Translations under genes and position numbers: made by a program | In this document: positions 16,788 to 27,200 of the stretch, one piece after another | Layout of the letters: every line of letters starts with the position of its first letter | Numbering within the stretch: the first letter of the stretch is position 1 | Notes under the pieces: generated by a model | Told to the model about the DNA's origin: nothing | Database searches by the model: none | The model's input: the letters and a program-made list of their open reading frames with translations, nothing else | Origin: Paraburkholderia nodosa DSM 21604 | Lineage (GTDB): Bacteria; Pseudomonadota; Gammaproteobacteria; Burkholderiales; Burkholderiaceae | DNA: 64,000 nt | NCBI RefSeq assembly: GCF_000519185.1 | Contig: NZ_JAFA01000027.1 | Span: 223-64,222, forward strand | Direction of reading: 5' to 3'

Positions 16788-18440
16788 ATGAAACTCTTCG
16801 CCAAGGGGCTCTTGCTGATCGCGATTCCGAGCGTCGTCGAACTGGCGCTGCTCGGCGTCGTGTTCGACGCGCAGGGAAAGGCCGCGCTCGCGGCCAAACG
16901 CGCCGAGAACACGCAGCAAATCCTTTGGCAGGCCAACAGTCTCGTCGACCCGTTGCTGCGCGAAGCCGCGCGCGTGCGCACCGGCATCGTGCTCGAAGAC
17001 CCTTCCTTCATCGATCGCCACGCCGTCTGGACCGAGTTCTCCGACCGCATCACGCTGCTTGCGCGCATGGTCGCCGACAATCCGCCCCAGCTCACGCGCG
17101 TCGAGCGCATGCGCGACGCCGCCTATGCATGGCGCAAGGAAGCGGGTGATATTGCCGATGCGCTGCGCACGGGACATAGCGCGCCGTTTGCGCGCGTGGC
17201 GGGCAACGGCATGCCGCCGGAGATCGAGACGGTGCGCGAGGTGCTGGGTGAGTTCATCGCCGAGGAGACGCGGCTCGACGAGGCCCGCGCGGCGATGCTG
17301 CGCGAGACGCGCGAGCGCCAGCAGGACGCGCTGATTTTCGCCGTGGTGGGCTCGATGCTGATCTGGGCGTTTACGGCCATGGCGTTTGCGCGCAACGTGG
17401 GCGTGCGACTCGCCGCGCTCGGCGCGAACGCCGAGCGTCTGGGCGATGGGGCGCCGCTCGCGCCGCCGCTCTCGGGCGACGATGAAATCGCGGCGCTCGA
17501 TGCGGTGCTGCATCAGACGAGCGCGCGGCTGCGCGTGGCCGAGCGCGAACAGACCGCGCTGAAGGCGCAGCTCCAGGCGCGCGCCGCGGATCTCGCGAGC
17601 GCCAACGAGCATTTGCGCCAGGAGAGTCAGGACAACGAGATGTTCATCTACAGCGTGTCGCACGATTTGCGCTCGCCGCTCGTGAACCTGCAGGGTTTTT
17701 CGAAGGAACTGCAGGTATCGTGCGACGACTTGCGCACGCAGGTCGACGCGGCGGGGCTGCCCGAACACGAATATCGCGCGATGGCCGAAGTGCTCGACGG
17801 CGATGTCGACGAATCGCTGAAATTCCTGCGTCAGGCGGTGGCGCGCGCGGCGGCCATCATCGAGGCGCTGCTGCGCATCTCGCGCGCCGGACGCCTCGAA
17901 TACCGCTGGCAGCGCGTCAACGTCGCGCGGCTCGTCGAGCGCGTGCTCGGTGGCCTCGACGAGGAACGCACGAAGGCCGCGCGCATCGAAGTGGGCGAGT
18001 TGCCGCCCGCGTGGGGCGATCCGGCCGCGCTCGAGCAGATCTTCGGCAACCTCATCGAGAACGCGCTGCACCATCTCGATCCCACGCGGCCGGGCCGGGT
18101 CGAGATCGGCGCGCTGGAGGCCGGCGCGCAATCCGCCGGCGAACCCGGTAAAAGCGCGGGAAAAGACCCCGGAAAATCAGCGGCCGGAGAGCCTGGCGAA
18201 CGTACGCGGACTTATTTTGTGCGCGACAATGGCGTTGGGATCGCGCAGGCGTATCTGCCGAAGCTGTTCCGCGCCTTTCAGCGGCTGCACGGCGGCGAAT
18301 CGCCCGGGCAGGGCACCGGCCTCGCGCTCGCCAAGCGGATTGCGGAGCGGCATGGCGGGCGCGTCTGGGTCGAATCGACCGAGGGCACGGGCTCGACGTT
18401 CTTCGTCGCGCTGCCGGACCAGCCGTTGCGTACCACATAG
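16788..18440 (+). CDS. Membrane sensor histidine kinase, CHASE3-type
   Basis: A 550-residue kinase. Two transmembrane helices (about 5-25 and 182-203) flank a helical periplasmic segment resembling CHASE3 sensors. A HAMP-like linker and coiled coil (205-280) lead to the phosphoacceptor His292 in SHDLRSP. The ATPase domain has the N box (Asn421, Asn425), DNGVGI at 480-485 and GQGTGLAL at 508-514. An unusual Gly/Lys/Pro/Glu-rich insert (about 441-472) separates the N box from the G1 box. The ATG at 16788 starts directly before the first helix; an in-frame ATG at 16737 would add 17 residues. A receiver gene follows 75 nt later. Confidence 0.88.
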   Translation: MKLFAKGLLLIAIPSVVELALLGVVFDAQGKAALAAKRAENTQQILWQANSLVDPLLREAARVRTGIVLEDPSFIDRHAVWTEFSDRITLLARMVADNPPQLTRVERMRDAAYAWRKEAGDIADALRTGHSAPFARVAGNGMPPEIETVREVLGEFIAEETRLDEARAAMLRETRERQQDALIFAVVGSMLIWAFTAMAFARNVGVRLAALGANAERLGDGAPLAPPLSGDDEIAALDAVLHQTSARLRVAEREQTALKAQLQARAADLASANEHLRQESQDNEMFIYSVSHDLRSPLVNLQGFSKELQVSCDDLRTQVDAAGLPEHEYRAMAEVLDGDVDESLKFLRQAVARAAAIIEALLRISRAGRLEYRWQRVNVARLVERVLGGLDEERTKAARIEVGELPPAWGDPAALEQIFGNLIENALHHLDPTRPGRVEIGALEAGAQSAGEPGKSAGKDPGKSAAGEPGERTRTYFVRDNGVGIAQAYLPKLFRAFQRLHGGESPGQGTGLALAKRIAERHGGRVWVESTEGTGSTFFVALPDQPLRTT

Positions 18441-18515
18441 CGGGTATTCTGGCGCGCTGCGCGGCAAGCTTTCAATAAGCCTTAAAAAGTTCATGCAGGA
18501 CGTAGGAGAGTCGAG

Positions 18516-19016
18516 ATGACGAACGGGGAACAGGTCAGCATCGTTCTGATCGAAGACGACGACGGGCATGCCACGCTGGTCGAGCGTAACCTGCGCCGTT
18601 CGGGGATCTCGAACGGCTTTCTGCGCTTTCGCGACGGCCAGGAGGCGCTCGATTATTTTTTCGGCACGCCGGGCGATAACCCGGCTGCGGCCGCGCACTG
18701 GCCTTCGCGCGACTCGCTCGGTAATTTTGTCGTGCTGCTCGACCTGCGCATGCCGCGCGTGGACGGCTTCGAGGTGCTGCGGCGCCTGAAAGCGGAGCCC
18801 GCCACGGCGTCGGTGCCGGTGATCGTGCTCACGACCACCGACGACCCTCGCGAAATCGAACGCTGCTATGAGCTCGGCTGCAACGTGTACATCACGAAAC
18901 CGGTCGAATATGACGCGTTCATCGAGGCCGTTCGCCGGCTCGGCTTCTTTCTCCAGGTCGTCAAGCTGCCGCCGGGACATCGCTTCGTCCAGGCGCGGCC
19001 GGCCGGCGCCCAATAA
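18516..19016 (+). CDS. Single-domain response regulator
   Basis: A 166-residue receiver with no output domain. The phosphoacceptor is Asp76 in LLDLRMP, the acidic pocket is Glu13-Asp16 (EDDD) and the conserved lysine is Lys128 in ITKPV. The sequence resembles receivers that accompany phytochrome-type kinases and act as phosphotransfer intermediates. AGGAGA lies 6 nt from the ATG. It sits between a histidine kinase and a hybrid kinase, so it probably shuttles phosphate between them or acts on a distant partner. Confidence 0.9.
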   Translation: MTNGEQVSIVLIEDDDGHATLVERNLRRSGISNGFLRFRDGQEALDYFFGTPGDNPAAAAHWPSRDSLGNFVVLLDLRMPRVDGFEVLRRLKAEPATASVPVIVLTTTDDPREIERCYELGCNVYITKPVEYDAFIEAVRRLGFFLQVVKLPPGHRFVQARPAGAQ

Positions 19017-19099
19017 CGCATCACGCATGCATCACGCATTGGCAATCGAATGGAAGAACGGCGGCAAACCGGACCCGTGCCCGAAGGGATGCTTCGCGC

Positions 19100-21097
19100 A
19101 TGACTGAGGAACCCACGATGCTGGACGGCGCACGCGTACTTGTCGTCGACGACGACGAAGGCATCCTGCGCCTCGCCCGCAAATCGCTTCTGCGCGCCGG
19201 TGCGCGCGTGGACACCTGCACGGGTGTCGGGGAGGCGCGCGCGCTGCTCGCCGTGCAGACGCCCGATGTGCTCGTGCTCGACTATCAGCTTGACGGCGCG
19301 GAAACGGGCCTCGACTTCTTCCGTCGCCTGCGTGCCGACGACGTGCGCGTGCCGGCCATCCTCGTGACCGGCTTCACCGACGAATCCCGCGTGATCGCCG
19401 CGTTGCGCGCGGGCGTCTCGGACGTGGTGCCGAAATCGGGCGACTATCTCGACTACCTGCCTGAAGCCGTCGCGCGCGTGCTCTCGCAGGTGGCGCTGCA
19501 GCGCGCCTCCGACGAAGCGCTGCTCCTGCGCGACCGCGAAGAGCACTACCGCACGCTCTCCGAAGCCTTGCCGCACCTCGTGCTCACCTGCGGCGCGGAC
19601 GGCAATTGCGACTTCGTCTCGAAGCAGTGGCTCGAGTACACGGGTCTCGACGCGGGCCAGTCGCACGGTCTCGCATGGCTCGACGCCGTGCATGCCGACG
19701 ATCGCGAGGAGATTCGCCACACCTGGCTCAAGGCCGTGAACAGCGGTGCCGCCGACTATCGCCACGAGTTGCGGATTCGCCGCCACGATGGCGTCTACCG
19801 ATGGTTCGATGTCCGAATCGTTCCGATGCGCGACCCGCGCGGCGGCGTGAACAAATGGTTCGGCAGTTGCACCGACATCGACGCACAGCGCGAAGCAACC
19901 CAGGAGCGCGAGCGCCTGCTCGCCTCGGAGCAGGCCGCGCGGCAGATCGCTGAAGAAGCCAATCGCGCGAAAGACCGCTTCCTCGCCATGCTCTCGCACG
20001 AGCTGCGCACGCCGCTCACGCCGGTGCTCGCGGGCACGCGTCTGCTGGAGCAGATCCCGGGCCTGCCCGATGCGGCGCGCGCGGGCGTGCTGATGATCCG
20101 CCGCAATATCGAGCTCGAGGCGCGTCTGATCGACGACCTGCTCGATCTCACGCGCGTGGCCAATGGCAAACTGAGTCTTGCGCTCGAGACGGTCGACGTG
20201 CACGACGTGATCGAGGCCGTGCTCGAGCTGTTCCACAGCGAAATCCAGATCAAGCAGCAGGATGTGCACGTCGATCTGCGCGCGCAGCAGCATTACGTGC
20301 GCGGCGACCGCGCGCGCCTGCAGCAGATGCTCTGGAATCTCGTGCGCAACGCCGCGAAGTTCACGCCCGACGGCGGCCACATTTACGTGCGCACGCGCGA
20401 CGAGCGCATGCAGGTGGAAATCGAGGTCGAGGATACGGGCATCGGCATTGCACCCGAGCAGATCGGCAAGCTCTTTCATGCCTTCGAGCAGGGCAGCCAC
20501 AATCTCACGCGCCAGTTCGGCGGGCTCGGATTAGGCCTTGCCGTGACGCGGGCGCTGACCGAGGCGCACGGCGGCAACGTGAGCGCGAAGAGCCCCGGCG
20601 CGCATTGTGGCGCGACCTTCACGATCGTGCTGCCGACCGCGGCGCGGGCTGAGGGGGCGGCAGCGACCGCCGAACTGCGCGGGCCGCACCGGGTGGGCGC
20701 GCTGAACATCCTGCTGATCGAGGATCACGAGGACACCGCCGAGGTCATGTCGCAGTTGATGCGCGCGGGCGGCCACGAGGTGGCGGTGGCGGGCAGCGTA
20801 ACCGGCGCGCTCGCGCTCACGGCCAGCATGGCCTTCGACCTCGTGGTGAGCGACATCGGTCTGCCGGATGGCTCGGGCATCGACTTCATCCGGGCGTTTC
20901 GTGCGCAATCAACGGCGCCGGCCGTCGCGCTCACCGGCTTCGGCACCGACGACGACGTGCGCCGCAGCGTCGAAGCGGGCTTTACCGCGCACCTCACGAA
21001 ACCCGTCAACTTCGAGCAGCTCGAACGGCTGATCGAAGAGGCCGCAGCCGCGCGCAGCGCGGCGGCCGAGCCCGATTCCGCCGCGCCTCGTCCCTGA
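19100..21097 (+). CDS. Cytoplasmic hybrid histidine kinase (REC-PAS-HisKA-HATPase-REC)
   Basis: A 665-residue hybrid kinase without membrane helices. Domain order is receiver (about 12-128, Asp61), a PAS domain (about 150-262), HisKA with phosphoacceptor His300 in SHELRTP, an ATPase domain (N box around 413-417, DTGIGI at 445-450, GGLGLGLAV), and a C-terminal receiver (about 536-655, Asp585, Lys634). The N-terminal receiver suggests it takes phosphate from the upstream kinase or lone receiver. An alternative ATG at 19118 has a better ribosome site (TGAGGA). No DNA-binding domain is present. The gene ends at a strong terminator shared with mscL. Confidence 0.9.
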   Translation: MTEEPTMLDGARVLVVDDDEGILRLARKSLLRAGARVDTCTGVGEARALLAVQTPDVLVLDYQLDGAETGLDFFRRLRADDVRVPAILVTGFTDESRVIAALRAGVSDVVPKSGDYLDYLPEAVARVLSQVALQRASDEALLLRDREEHYRTLSEALPHLVLTCGADGNCDFVSKQWLEYTGLDAGQSHGLAWLDAVHADDREEIRHTWLKAVNSGAADYRHELRIRRHDGVYRWFDVRIVPMRDPRGGVNKWFGSCTDIDAQREATQERERLLASEQAARQIAEEANRAKDRFLAMLSHELRTPLTPVLAGTRLLEQIPGLPDAARAGVLMIRRNIELEARLIDDLLDLTRVANGKLSLALETVDVHDVIEAVLELFHSEIQIKQQDVHVDLRAQQHYVRGDRARLQQMLWNLVRNAAKFTPDGGHIYVRTRDERMQVEIEVEDTGIGIAPEQIGKLFHAFEQGSHNLTRQFGGLGLGLAVTRALTEAHGGNVSAKSPGAHCGATFTIVLPTAARAEGAAATAELRGPHRVGALNILLIEDHEDTAEVMSQLMRAGGHEVAVAGSVTGALALTASMAFDLVVSDIGLPDGSGIDFIRAFRAQSTAPAVALTGFGTDDDVRRSVEAGFTAHLTKPVNFEQLERLIEEAAAARSAAAEPDSAAPRP

Positions 21098-21119
21098 CGC
21101 TGCCTGGATCCGGGCACAA

Positions 21120-21155
21120 AAAAGCCCGCGCGGCCTTGCGGCGGCGTGGGCTTTT
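21120..21155. terminator. Bidirectional intrinsic terminator
   Basis: AAAAGCCC pairs with GGGCTTTT around an inner GC stem, between the hybrid kinase and the convergent mscL. A/T runs on both sides make it active in either direction. Confidence 0.8.
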
Positions 21156-21174
21156 GTCTGGGCGCTCGTGCGGC

Positions 21175-21621
21175 TCAGCGCGGATTGTTCTGCAACGAAT
21201 CGCGGATCTCGCGCAGCAGCAGCACGTCTTCGGGCGTGGGCGGCGGCTCGGCGGCCGCAGCCACTTGCGGCTGGCGCAGCTTGTTGATGAACTTCACCAT
21301 CAAAAAGATGATGAACGCGAGAATGACGAAGTTGATCACCGCGGTAATGAACGAGCCATAGCCGAACACGGCCACGCCCGCGGTCTGCAGATCCTTGTAC
21401 GACTCGGGGTTGCCCTTATAGCTGGCCGGAATGTGGCCGAGCCGCACGAACATGTTCGAGAAGTCGAGGCCGCCCGTGATCACGCCGATGACCGGCATGA
21501 TGAGATCTTTCACAATCGAGTTGACAATGCTCGAGAACGCGCCGCCGATGATCACACCGACGGCGAGATCCATCACGTTGCCTTTGACGGCGAATTCCTT
21601 GAACTCCTGGACGATGCTCAT
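21175..21621 (-). CDS. mscL: Large-conductance mechanosensitive channel MscL
   Basis: A 148-residue inner-membrane channel that opens under membrane tension and releases solutes on hypo-osmotic shock. The N-terminal amphipathic helix (EFKEFAVKGNV), TM1 with GVIIGGAFSSIVNSIV and TM2 (about 88-110) are all present, followed by the charged C-terminal helix ending in LLREIRDSL. Length and start match the family. It is monocistronic, ending at the terminator shared with the hybrid kinase. Confidence 0.97.
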   Translation of the reverse strand: MSIVQEFKEFAVKGNVMDLAVGVIIGGAFSSIVNSIVKDLIMPVIGVITGGLDFSNMFVRLGHIPASYKGNPESYKDLQTAGVAVFGYGSFITAVINFVILAFIIFLMVKFINKLRQPQVAAAAEPPPTPEDVLLLREIRDSLQNNPR

Positions 21622-21798
21622 GAGCGGGCTCTCCCTGAATGGCGCAGCACGGGGCTGGGGTCAATACGGCGTATTGGCGCAATCATAGCGAACGCATCCG
21701 TATCGCGGTAGCAATTTGACATTCCCTGACGTTTTGCCGTGGGCCGGCGACGAAGTCCCGGCGAACGCACGCGGCGTGCCTACCGCGCGTGCGCCGCG

Positions 21799-22809
21799 CT
21801 AGTGCGCAAGCGAGATCTGCTGGTGGAACGTCGCCGGGTCGGTGTTGGTGCCACACAGCAGCACGCCTACGCGTTTGCCTTGCAGCGTGTCGCGCAGCGG
21901 CCCGAGCAGCCCCGCCGTGGCGGTGGCGCAAGCGGGCTCGACGGCGAGCTTGAGCTGCTCGAAGAGCACGCGCATTGCGCTGCGCAAGGCGTCGTCGGTG
22001 ACCGTGACGACGCGCTCGAGATGACGGCGGCACAGCGTATAGCTGTATTGCTCCGCATGCGGCGCCATGAGCGAGTCGGCGATCGAGTGCATGTGGGTCA
22101 GGCGCACCGTGTGGTTCGCGGCGAAGCTGCGGCTCATCACGTCCGAGCCCTCGGGCTCGACGCCATACACGCGCACTCGCGGATTGGCGAGGCGCAGCGC
22201 GGTGGCGACGCCCGCAGCGAGCCCGCCGCCGCCGATGGGCACGACGACCGCGTCGAGATCGGGCGCCTGGGTGGCCCATTCGTAGCCGAGCGTGGCCGTG
22301 CCGAGCACCGTGCGATAGCCATTGAAGGGATGCACGAAATAGCGCCCCTCGTCGGTCTCGATACGGCGCACGATCTCGAATGCCTCGCTGCTGTTGCCCG
22401 CTACGACAATTTCCGCGCCAAAGCGCTTGCACTGTGCGACGCGTGCCGCGCTCGCGGTGCGAAAGAGCACGACCTTCGCGCTGATGCCGAGGCGCATCGC
22501 CGCATACGCTACCGCAATCGCGTGATTGCCGCCCGAAACGCACGTGACGCCGACGCTGCGTTGCGCGGCGTCGAGGGCGAGCAGATGCGTGAACGCGCCG
22601 CGCACCTTGAAGCTGCCGCTCGACTGCAGCAGCTCGAACTTGAAGTTCACGAGCGTCGCTTCGAGCGTGGACAGATCGTGGCGATCGAACACCGGCGTGC
22701 GCAGTACCCACGGCGCGAGCGCGAAATGCTGCGAGGCGATCTCGTCGAGCGTAGGGATCGCCTCACCGTCGATCGTGTGGCTGGTGGGCAGCGGCGCGGC
22801 GGTGGACAT
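21799..22809 (-). CDS. Threonine/serine dehydratase-like PLP enzyme
   Basis: A fold-type II PLP enzyme of 336 residues. The PLP lysine is Lys68 in SSGSFKVRGA, the ring-contacting SGGNHA follows near 93-98 and the phosphate-binding GGGGLAAG near 197-204. Such proteins deaminate threonine or serine, or racemise serine; the lack of an ACT regulatory domain points to a catabolic enzyme or a racemase-like protein. It begins 21 nt after the argE stop and is probably co-transcribed with it. Confidence 0.85.
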   Translation of the reverse strand: MSTAAPLPTSHTIDGEAIPTLDEIASQHFALAPWVLRTPVFDRHDLSTLEATLVNFKFELLQSSGSFKVRGAFTHLLALDAAQRSVGVTCVSGGNHAIAVAYAAMRLGISAKVVLFRTASAARVAQCKRFGAEIVVAGNSSEAFEIVRRIETDEGRYFVHPFNGYRTVLGTATLGYEWATQAPDLDAVVVPIGGGGLAAGVATALRLANPRVRVYGVEPEGSDVMSRSFAANHTVRLTHMHSIADSLMAPHAEQYSYTLCRRHLERVVTVTDDALRSAMRVLFEQLKLAVEPACATATAGLLGPLRDTLQGKRVGVLLCGTNTDPATFHQQISLAH

Positions 22810-22830
22810 GATGGTGCGCGTCCGGCGTGG

Positions 22831-24054
22831 TTACTGTGCCAGGGCTTCGACGGACATGCCGTGCACGAGCTTGCGCAGGAAACCTTCGCAGGCCGCGAGC
22901 TGTTCGAGCGAGACGTATTCGTTCGGCTTGTGCGCCTGCTGGATGTCGCCGGGGCCGCACACCACGCTCGGAATGCCCGCGCGTGCGAACAGGCCCGCCT
23001 CGGTGCCATAAGCCACCTTGCGGCGCGCCTGATCGGCGGTGAGCGCGCGCACGAGTTGCGTGATCGCGGCCTGCTCGGTGGCGTCGAGGCCGGGGGCTGC
23101 GGCGATCTTCGTGAACTCGATCGCGCCCACCGCGTGCTCGCGCTGCATCTTCGGCACGAGCGTTTCGCGCGCGTACTGCTCGACGCGCGCGAAGATCGTG
23201 TCGGGGTCGAGCGTCGGGAGATTGCGGAACTCGAACGCGAAGCGGCACTCGGCCGGTACCGTGTTGATGGCGTTGCCGCCTTCGATCGTGCTCGTCTGCG
23301 CGGTCGTGAACGGCACGTCGTAAAGCTCGTCGAACGGACCGTTCGCGCGGAACTCGTCGGCCATGTCACGGATGTAGCAGATGAGGCGCGCCGCGTACTC
23401 GATCGCGTTCAGGCCACGCGGCGTGAGCGACGAATGAGCGGCCTGACCGCGCACGCAGCACTGGTACGCGTTGATGCCCTTGTGCGCGACGATGGGGTGC
23501 ATGCTCGTGGGCTCGCCCACGATGCAGCCTTCAGGCTTCACGCCGTGCTTCACGAGTTCCTCGATCATGAGCGGCGCGCCTACGCAGCCCACTTCCTCGT
23601 CGAACGAGAGCGCGAGGTGCAAGGGCTTGGCGAGTTTCGTCTGCTGGATCTCGGGCAGCAGCGTGAGTGCCGCGCCGATGAAACCCTTCATGTCGCAGGT
23701 GCCGCGGCCATATAGGAGCCCGTCGCGAATCTCCGGCTTGAACGGGTCGCTGTCCCATTTCTGGCCGTCCACGGGCACCACGTCGGTGTGGCCCGAGAGC
23801 ACGATGCCGCCGTTCGTCTCGCCGTCGTGCGCGGGGATCGTGGCGAACAGGTTGGCCCATTTGCCGTCGCGGCCATAGGTGAGCGTCGACTCGATGCCGC
23901 GTGCGCGCAGATCGTCGCGCACGGTCTCGATCAGGCCGAGATTCGGATGGCGGCTGACCGTATCCATGGAAACCAGGCGGGTGACCCAGGGGAGCGAGGC
24001 GGGAAGGGCGGCGGAAGGCGTGGACGACTGCGCTGTTTCAGCGGCGAGGGACAT
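22831..24054 (-). CDS. argE: Acetylornithine deacetylase
   Basis: An M20-family metallohydrolase of 407 residues that removes acetate from N-acetylornithine in arginine synthesis. Metal-site motifs are SGHTDVVPV, YGRGTCDMKG and SFDEEVGC, with GEPT and the dimerisation domain (KGINAYQCCVRGQAAHSS) in the expected order. The start at 24054 has CTGGAG 6 nt upstream; another ATG at 24084 lacks a good site. It lies downstream of mfd on the same strand but behind a hairpin, and is followed closely by the dehydratase gene. Confidence 0.9.
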   Translation of the reverse strand: MSLAAETAQSSTPSAALPASLPWVTRLVSMDTVSRHPNLGLIETVRDDLRARGIESTLTYGRDGKWANLFATIPAHDGETNGGIVLSGHTDVVPVDGQKWDSDPFKPEIRDGLLYGRGTCDMKGFIGAALTLLPEIQQTKLAKPLHLALSFDEEVGCVGAPLMIEELVKHGVKPEGCIVGEPTSMHPIVAHKGINAYQCCVRGQAAHSSLTPRGLNAIEYAARLICYIRDMADEFRANGPFDELYDVPFTTAQTSTIEGGNAINTVPAECRFAFEFRNLPTLDPDTIFARVEQYARETLVPKMQREHAVGAIEFTKIAAAPGLDATEQAAITQLVRALTADQARRKVAYGTEAGLFARAGIPSVVCGPGDIQQAHKPNEYVSLEQLAACEGFLRKLVHGMSVEALAQ

Positions 24055-24185
24055 GTTGGACTCCAGCTTGCTTGTATTCTTCATCTTACCCAAAAAGAAT
24101 GGGGCAAGCCAAAGCTGCGGGCAGTGCGGCGTCCCACGCGGCAGGCGACCGCGCTGGGCATGGCGCACTGCAGCAAGACGTGAAA

Positions 24186-24217
24186 ACGCCCGCGCTAAAG
24201 GCAATCCGCGCGGGCGT
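24186..24217 (-). terminator. Intrinsic terminator downstream of mfd
   Basis: A 10-bp stem (ACGCCCGCGC/GCGCGGGCGT on the plus strand) with a 12-nt loop; read leftward it is followed by TTTTCAC. It separates mfd from argE. Confidence 0.65.
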
Positions 24218-24238
24218 CCGATGATGCTGAAAAGGCGT

Positions 24239-27200
24239 TCAGCGCGATGCGCCGGCGCGATTGGGCGCGCCGAGCGCGCGCAACGTCTCCTTCACGGTCG
24301 CCACGCGCACCGCGAGATCGGGGCTGCGCGTTTCGATGCGCAACTTGTCCTGTCCGGCGAGCTTGATGTGCTTGTGCTTCTGCACCATCTCGATGATGCG
24401 CATGGCGTCCACGGGCGGATTCGGCACGAACTGCAGGCCAATGACCGCTTCGCCCGCATCGATCTTCGTGATGCCGAGCGGCTTGGCCGCCAGACGCAGA
24501 CGGTGCGTTTCGATCAGCGCATGCGCCTGCGCCGGCATCTTGCCGAAGCGGTCGATCAGCTCTTCCTGAATGCCGTCGATCGAATCGTCGTGCTCGCAGT
24601 TCGCGAGCCGCTTGTAAAGCGACAGGCGTTCCTGCACGTCGCCGCAATAGTCGGCGGGCAGGATGGCGGGCGCATGCAGGTTGATCTCGGTGGTCGCCGC
24701 GAGCGGCGCATTGAGATCGGGCTCGCGGCCGTCCTTGAGCGCCTTCACGGCGTCGTTGAGCATGTCCGTATACAGCTGGAAGCCGATCTCCTGGATCTCG
24801 CCCGACTGCTTGTCGCCGAGCACCTCGCCCGTGCCGCGAATTTCCAGGTCGTGCATCGCCAGATAGAAGCCCGAGCCGAGTTCCTCCATCTGCTGAATGG
24901 CTTCGAGCCGGCGTTGCGCCTGCTTCGTGAGCCCTTGCGGATCGTGCACGAGCAAATACGCGTACGCCTGGTGGTGCGAGCGCCCGACGCGGCCGCGCAA
25001 CTGGTGCAGCTGTGCGAGACCGAATTTGTCGGAACGGTGGATGAGGATCGTGTTCGCCGTCGGCACGTCGATGCCGGTCTCGATGATCGTCGTACAGAGC
25101 AGCACGTTCGCGCGTTGCGCCACGAAATCGCGCATCACGGTTTCGAGTTCGCGCTCGTGCATCTGGCCGTGCGCCACGGCGATACGTGCTTCCGGCACGA
25201 GCGCTTCGAGCATCGCGCGGCGGTTCTCGATGGTCTCTACCTCGTTGTGCAGGAAGTACACCTGGCCACCGCGCTTGAGTTCGCGCAGCATGGCCTCGCG
25301 AATCACGCTGTCTTCCTCGCGGCGCACGAACGTCTTGATGGCGAGGCGCTTTTGCGGCGCGGTCGCGATCACGGAGAAGTCGCGCAGGCCTTCGAGTGCC
25401 ATGCCGAGCGTACGCGGAATCGGCGTGGCGGTGAGCGTGAGCACGTCGACTTCCGCGCGCAGCGCCTTGAGCGCCTCCTTCTGGCGCACGCCGAAGCGGT
25501 GCTCCTCGTCGATGATCACGAGCCCGAGGCGCTTGAACTGAACATCGGACGAAAGCAGCTTGTGCGTGCCGATCACGATATCGACGCTGCCGTCGTTGAT
25601 CTGCTGGATCGCGGCGCTCACTTCCTTCGCGGTCTTGAAGCGCGATAGCTCGGCGATACGCACGGGCCAGTCGGCGAAGCGGTCCGTGAAGGTCTGCGTG
25701 TGCTGCTCGGCGAGCAGCGTGGTGGGCGAGAGAATCGCCACCTGCTTGCCGCCCATCACGGCGATGAACGCCGCGCGCAACGCCACTTCGGTCTTGCCGA
25801 AGCCGACGTCGCCGCACACGAGGCGGTCCATCGGCTTGCCGCTCGTCATGTCGCCGATCACGGCGGCGATCGCGGCGGCCTGGTCGGGCGTTTCCTCGAA
25901 GCCGAAACTCTCCGCGAACTTCACGTAGTCGCGCGGTTCGAGCGCGAACGCGTGGCCCTCGCGCGCGGCGCGGCGCGCGTAGAGATTCAGAAGCTCGGCG
26001 GCCGTGTCGCGGATCTGCTGCGCGGCCTTGCGGCGCGCCTTTTCCCACTGGCCCGAGCCGAGCGCGTGCAGCGGTGCGCTATCGGGATCGGCCCCGCTGT
26101 AGCGCGAAATCACGTGCAATTGCGACACCGGCACGTAGAGCTTGCTGCCGTTCGCGTATTCGAGGTGCAGGAACTCGGTGTCGCCTTCGCCGAGGTCCAT
26201 CGTCACCAGACCGTGATAGCGGCCGATGCCGTGCTGCGCATGGACCACCGGATCGCCCACTTTCAGCTCGGAGAGGTCGCGCACCATCGAATCGACGTTG
26301 CTCGCCTGTTCCTGGCGGCGGCGCCCGGCGCGGCGTGCGAGCGGGCCGTAAAGCTCGGTCTCGGTGATGACCGCGAGTTCCTCGCCCGGCAGCGCGAAGC
26401 CCGTGGAGAGCGGCGCGACGCCCATCGCGAAACGCTCGTCGCCGGTGAGCCAGTCCTCGAAGCTGTCCGCGCCCGCGGGGCGCAGGTGGTTGTCGGCGAG
26501 CAGCTGCGCGATGGTTTCGCGCCGGCCCGCCGATTCCACCGCGAACAGCACGCGGTTCTTCGTCGTGTCGAGGTACGTGCGCAGCGAGGCGAGCGGGTCG
26601 TCGGCGTGGCGGTCGATCGCGAGGTTCGGCAGCGCCGTGGCCCAGCCGCCCGCGCTCGTGGCGGGCAGCACGAGGCGCGCGAACGGCTTCGCGAAGGCGA
26701 AGAAGTCCTCGTCGGTCAGGAAAAGGCGCTGCGGCTCGAGGATCGGCCGCTCGCGGTCGTGCGAGAGGAAGTTGTGGCGCTGCTTCGTGTCGTTCGTGAA
26801 GCGGCGGATCGACGTGTCGAGGTCGCCCGAGAACACCAGCTGCGCGTTTTGCGGCAGATAGTGGAAGAGCGTAGCCGTCTCTTCGAAAAAAAGCGGCAGG
26901 TAGTATTCGATGCCCGCCGAAGGCACGCCGTTGCCCATGTCCTTGTAGATCGTCGCGCGGCTCGGGTCGCCCTCGAACACTTCGCGCCAGCGGCTGCGAA
27001 ACGCCGTGCGCGCGGCTTCGTCGAACGGGAACTCGCGGCCGGGCAGCAGGCGCACGTCCTTCACGGGATAGAGGCTGCGCTGGCTGTCCGGATCGAACGC
27101 GCGGATCGAGTCGACCTGGTCGTCGAACAGGTCGATGCGGTAGGGCAGCGGCGAGCCCATCGGAAACAGGTCGATGAGCGAGCCGCGCACGCAGTATTCG

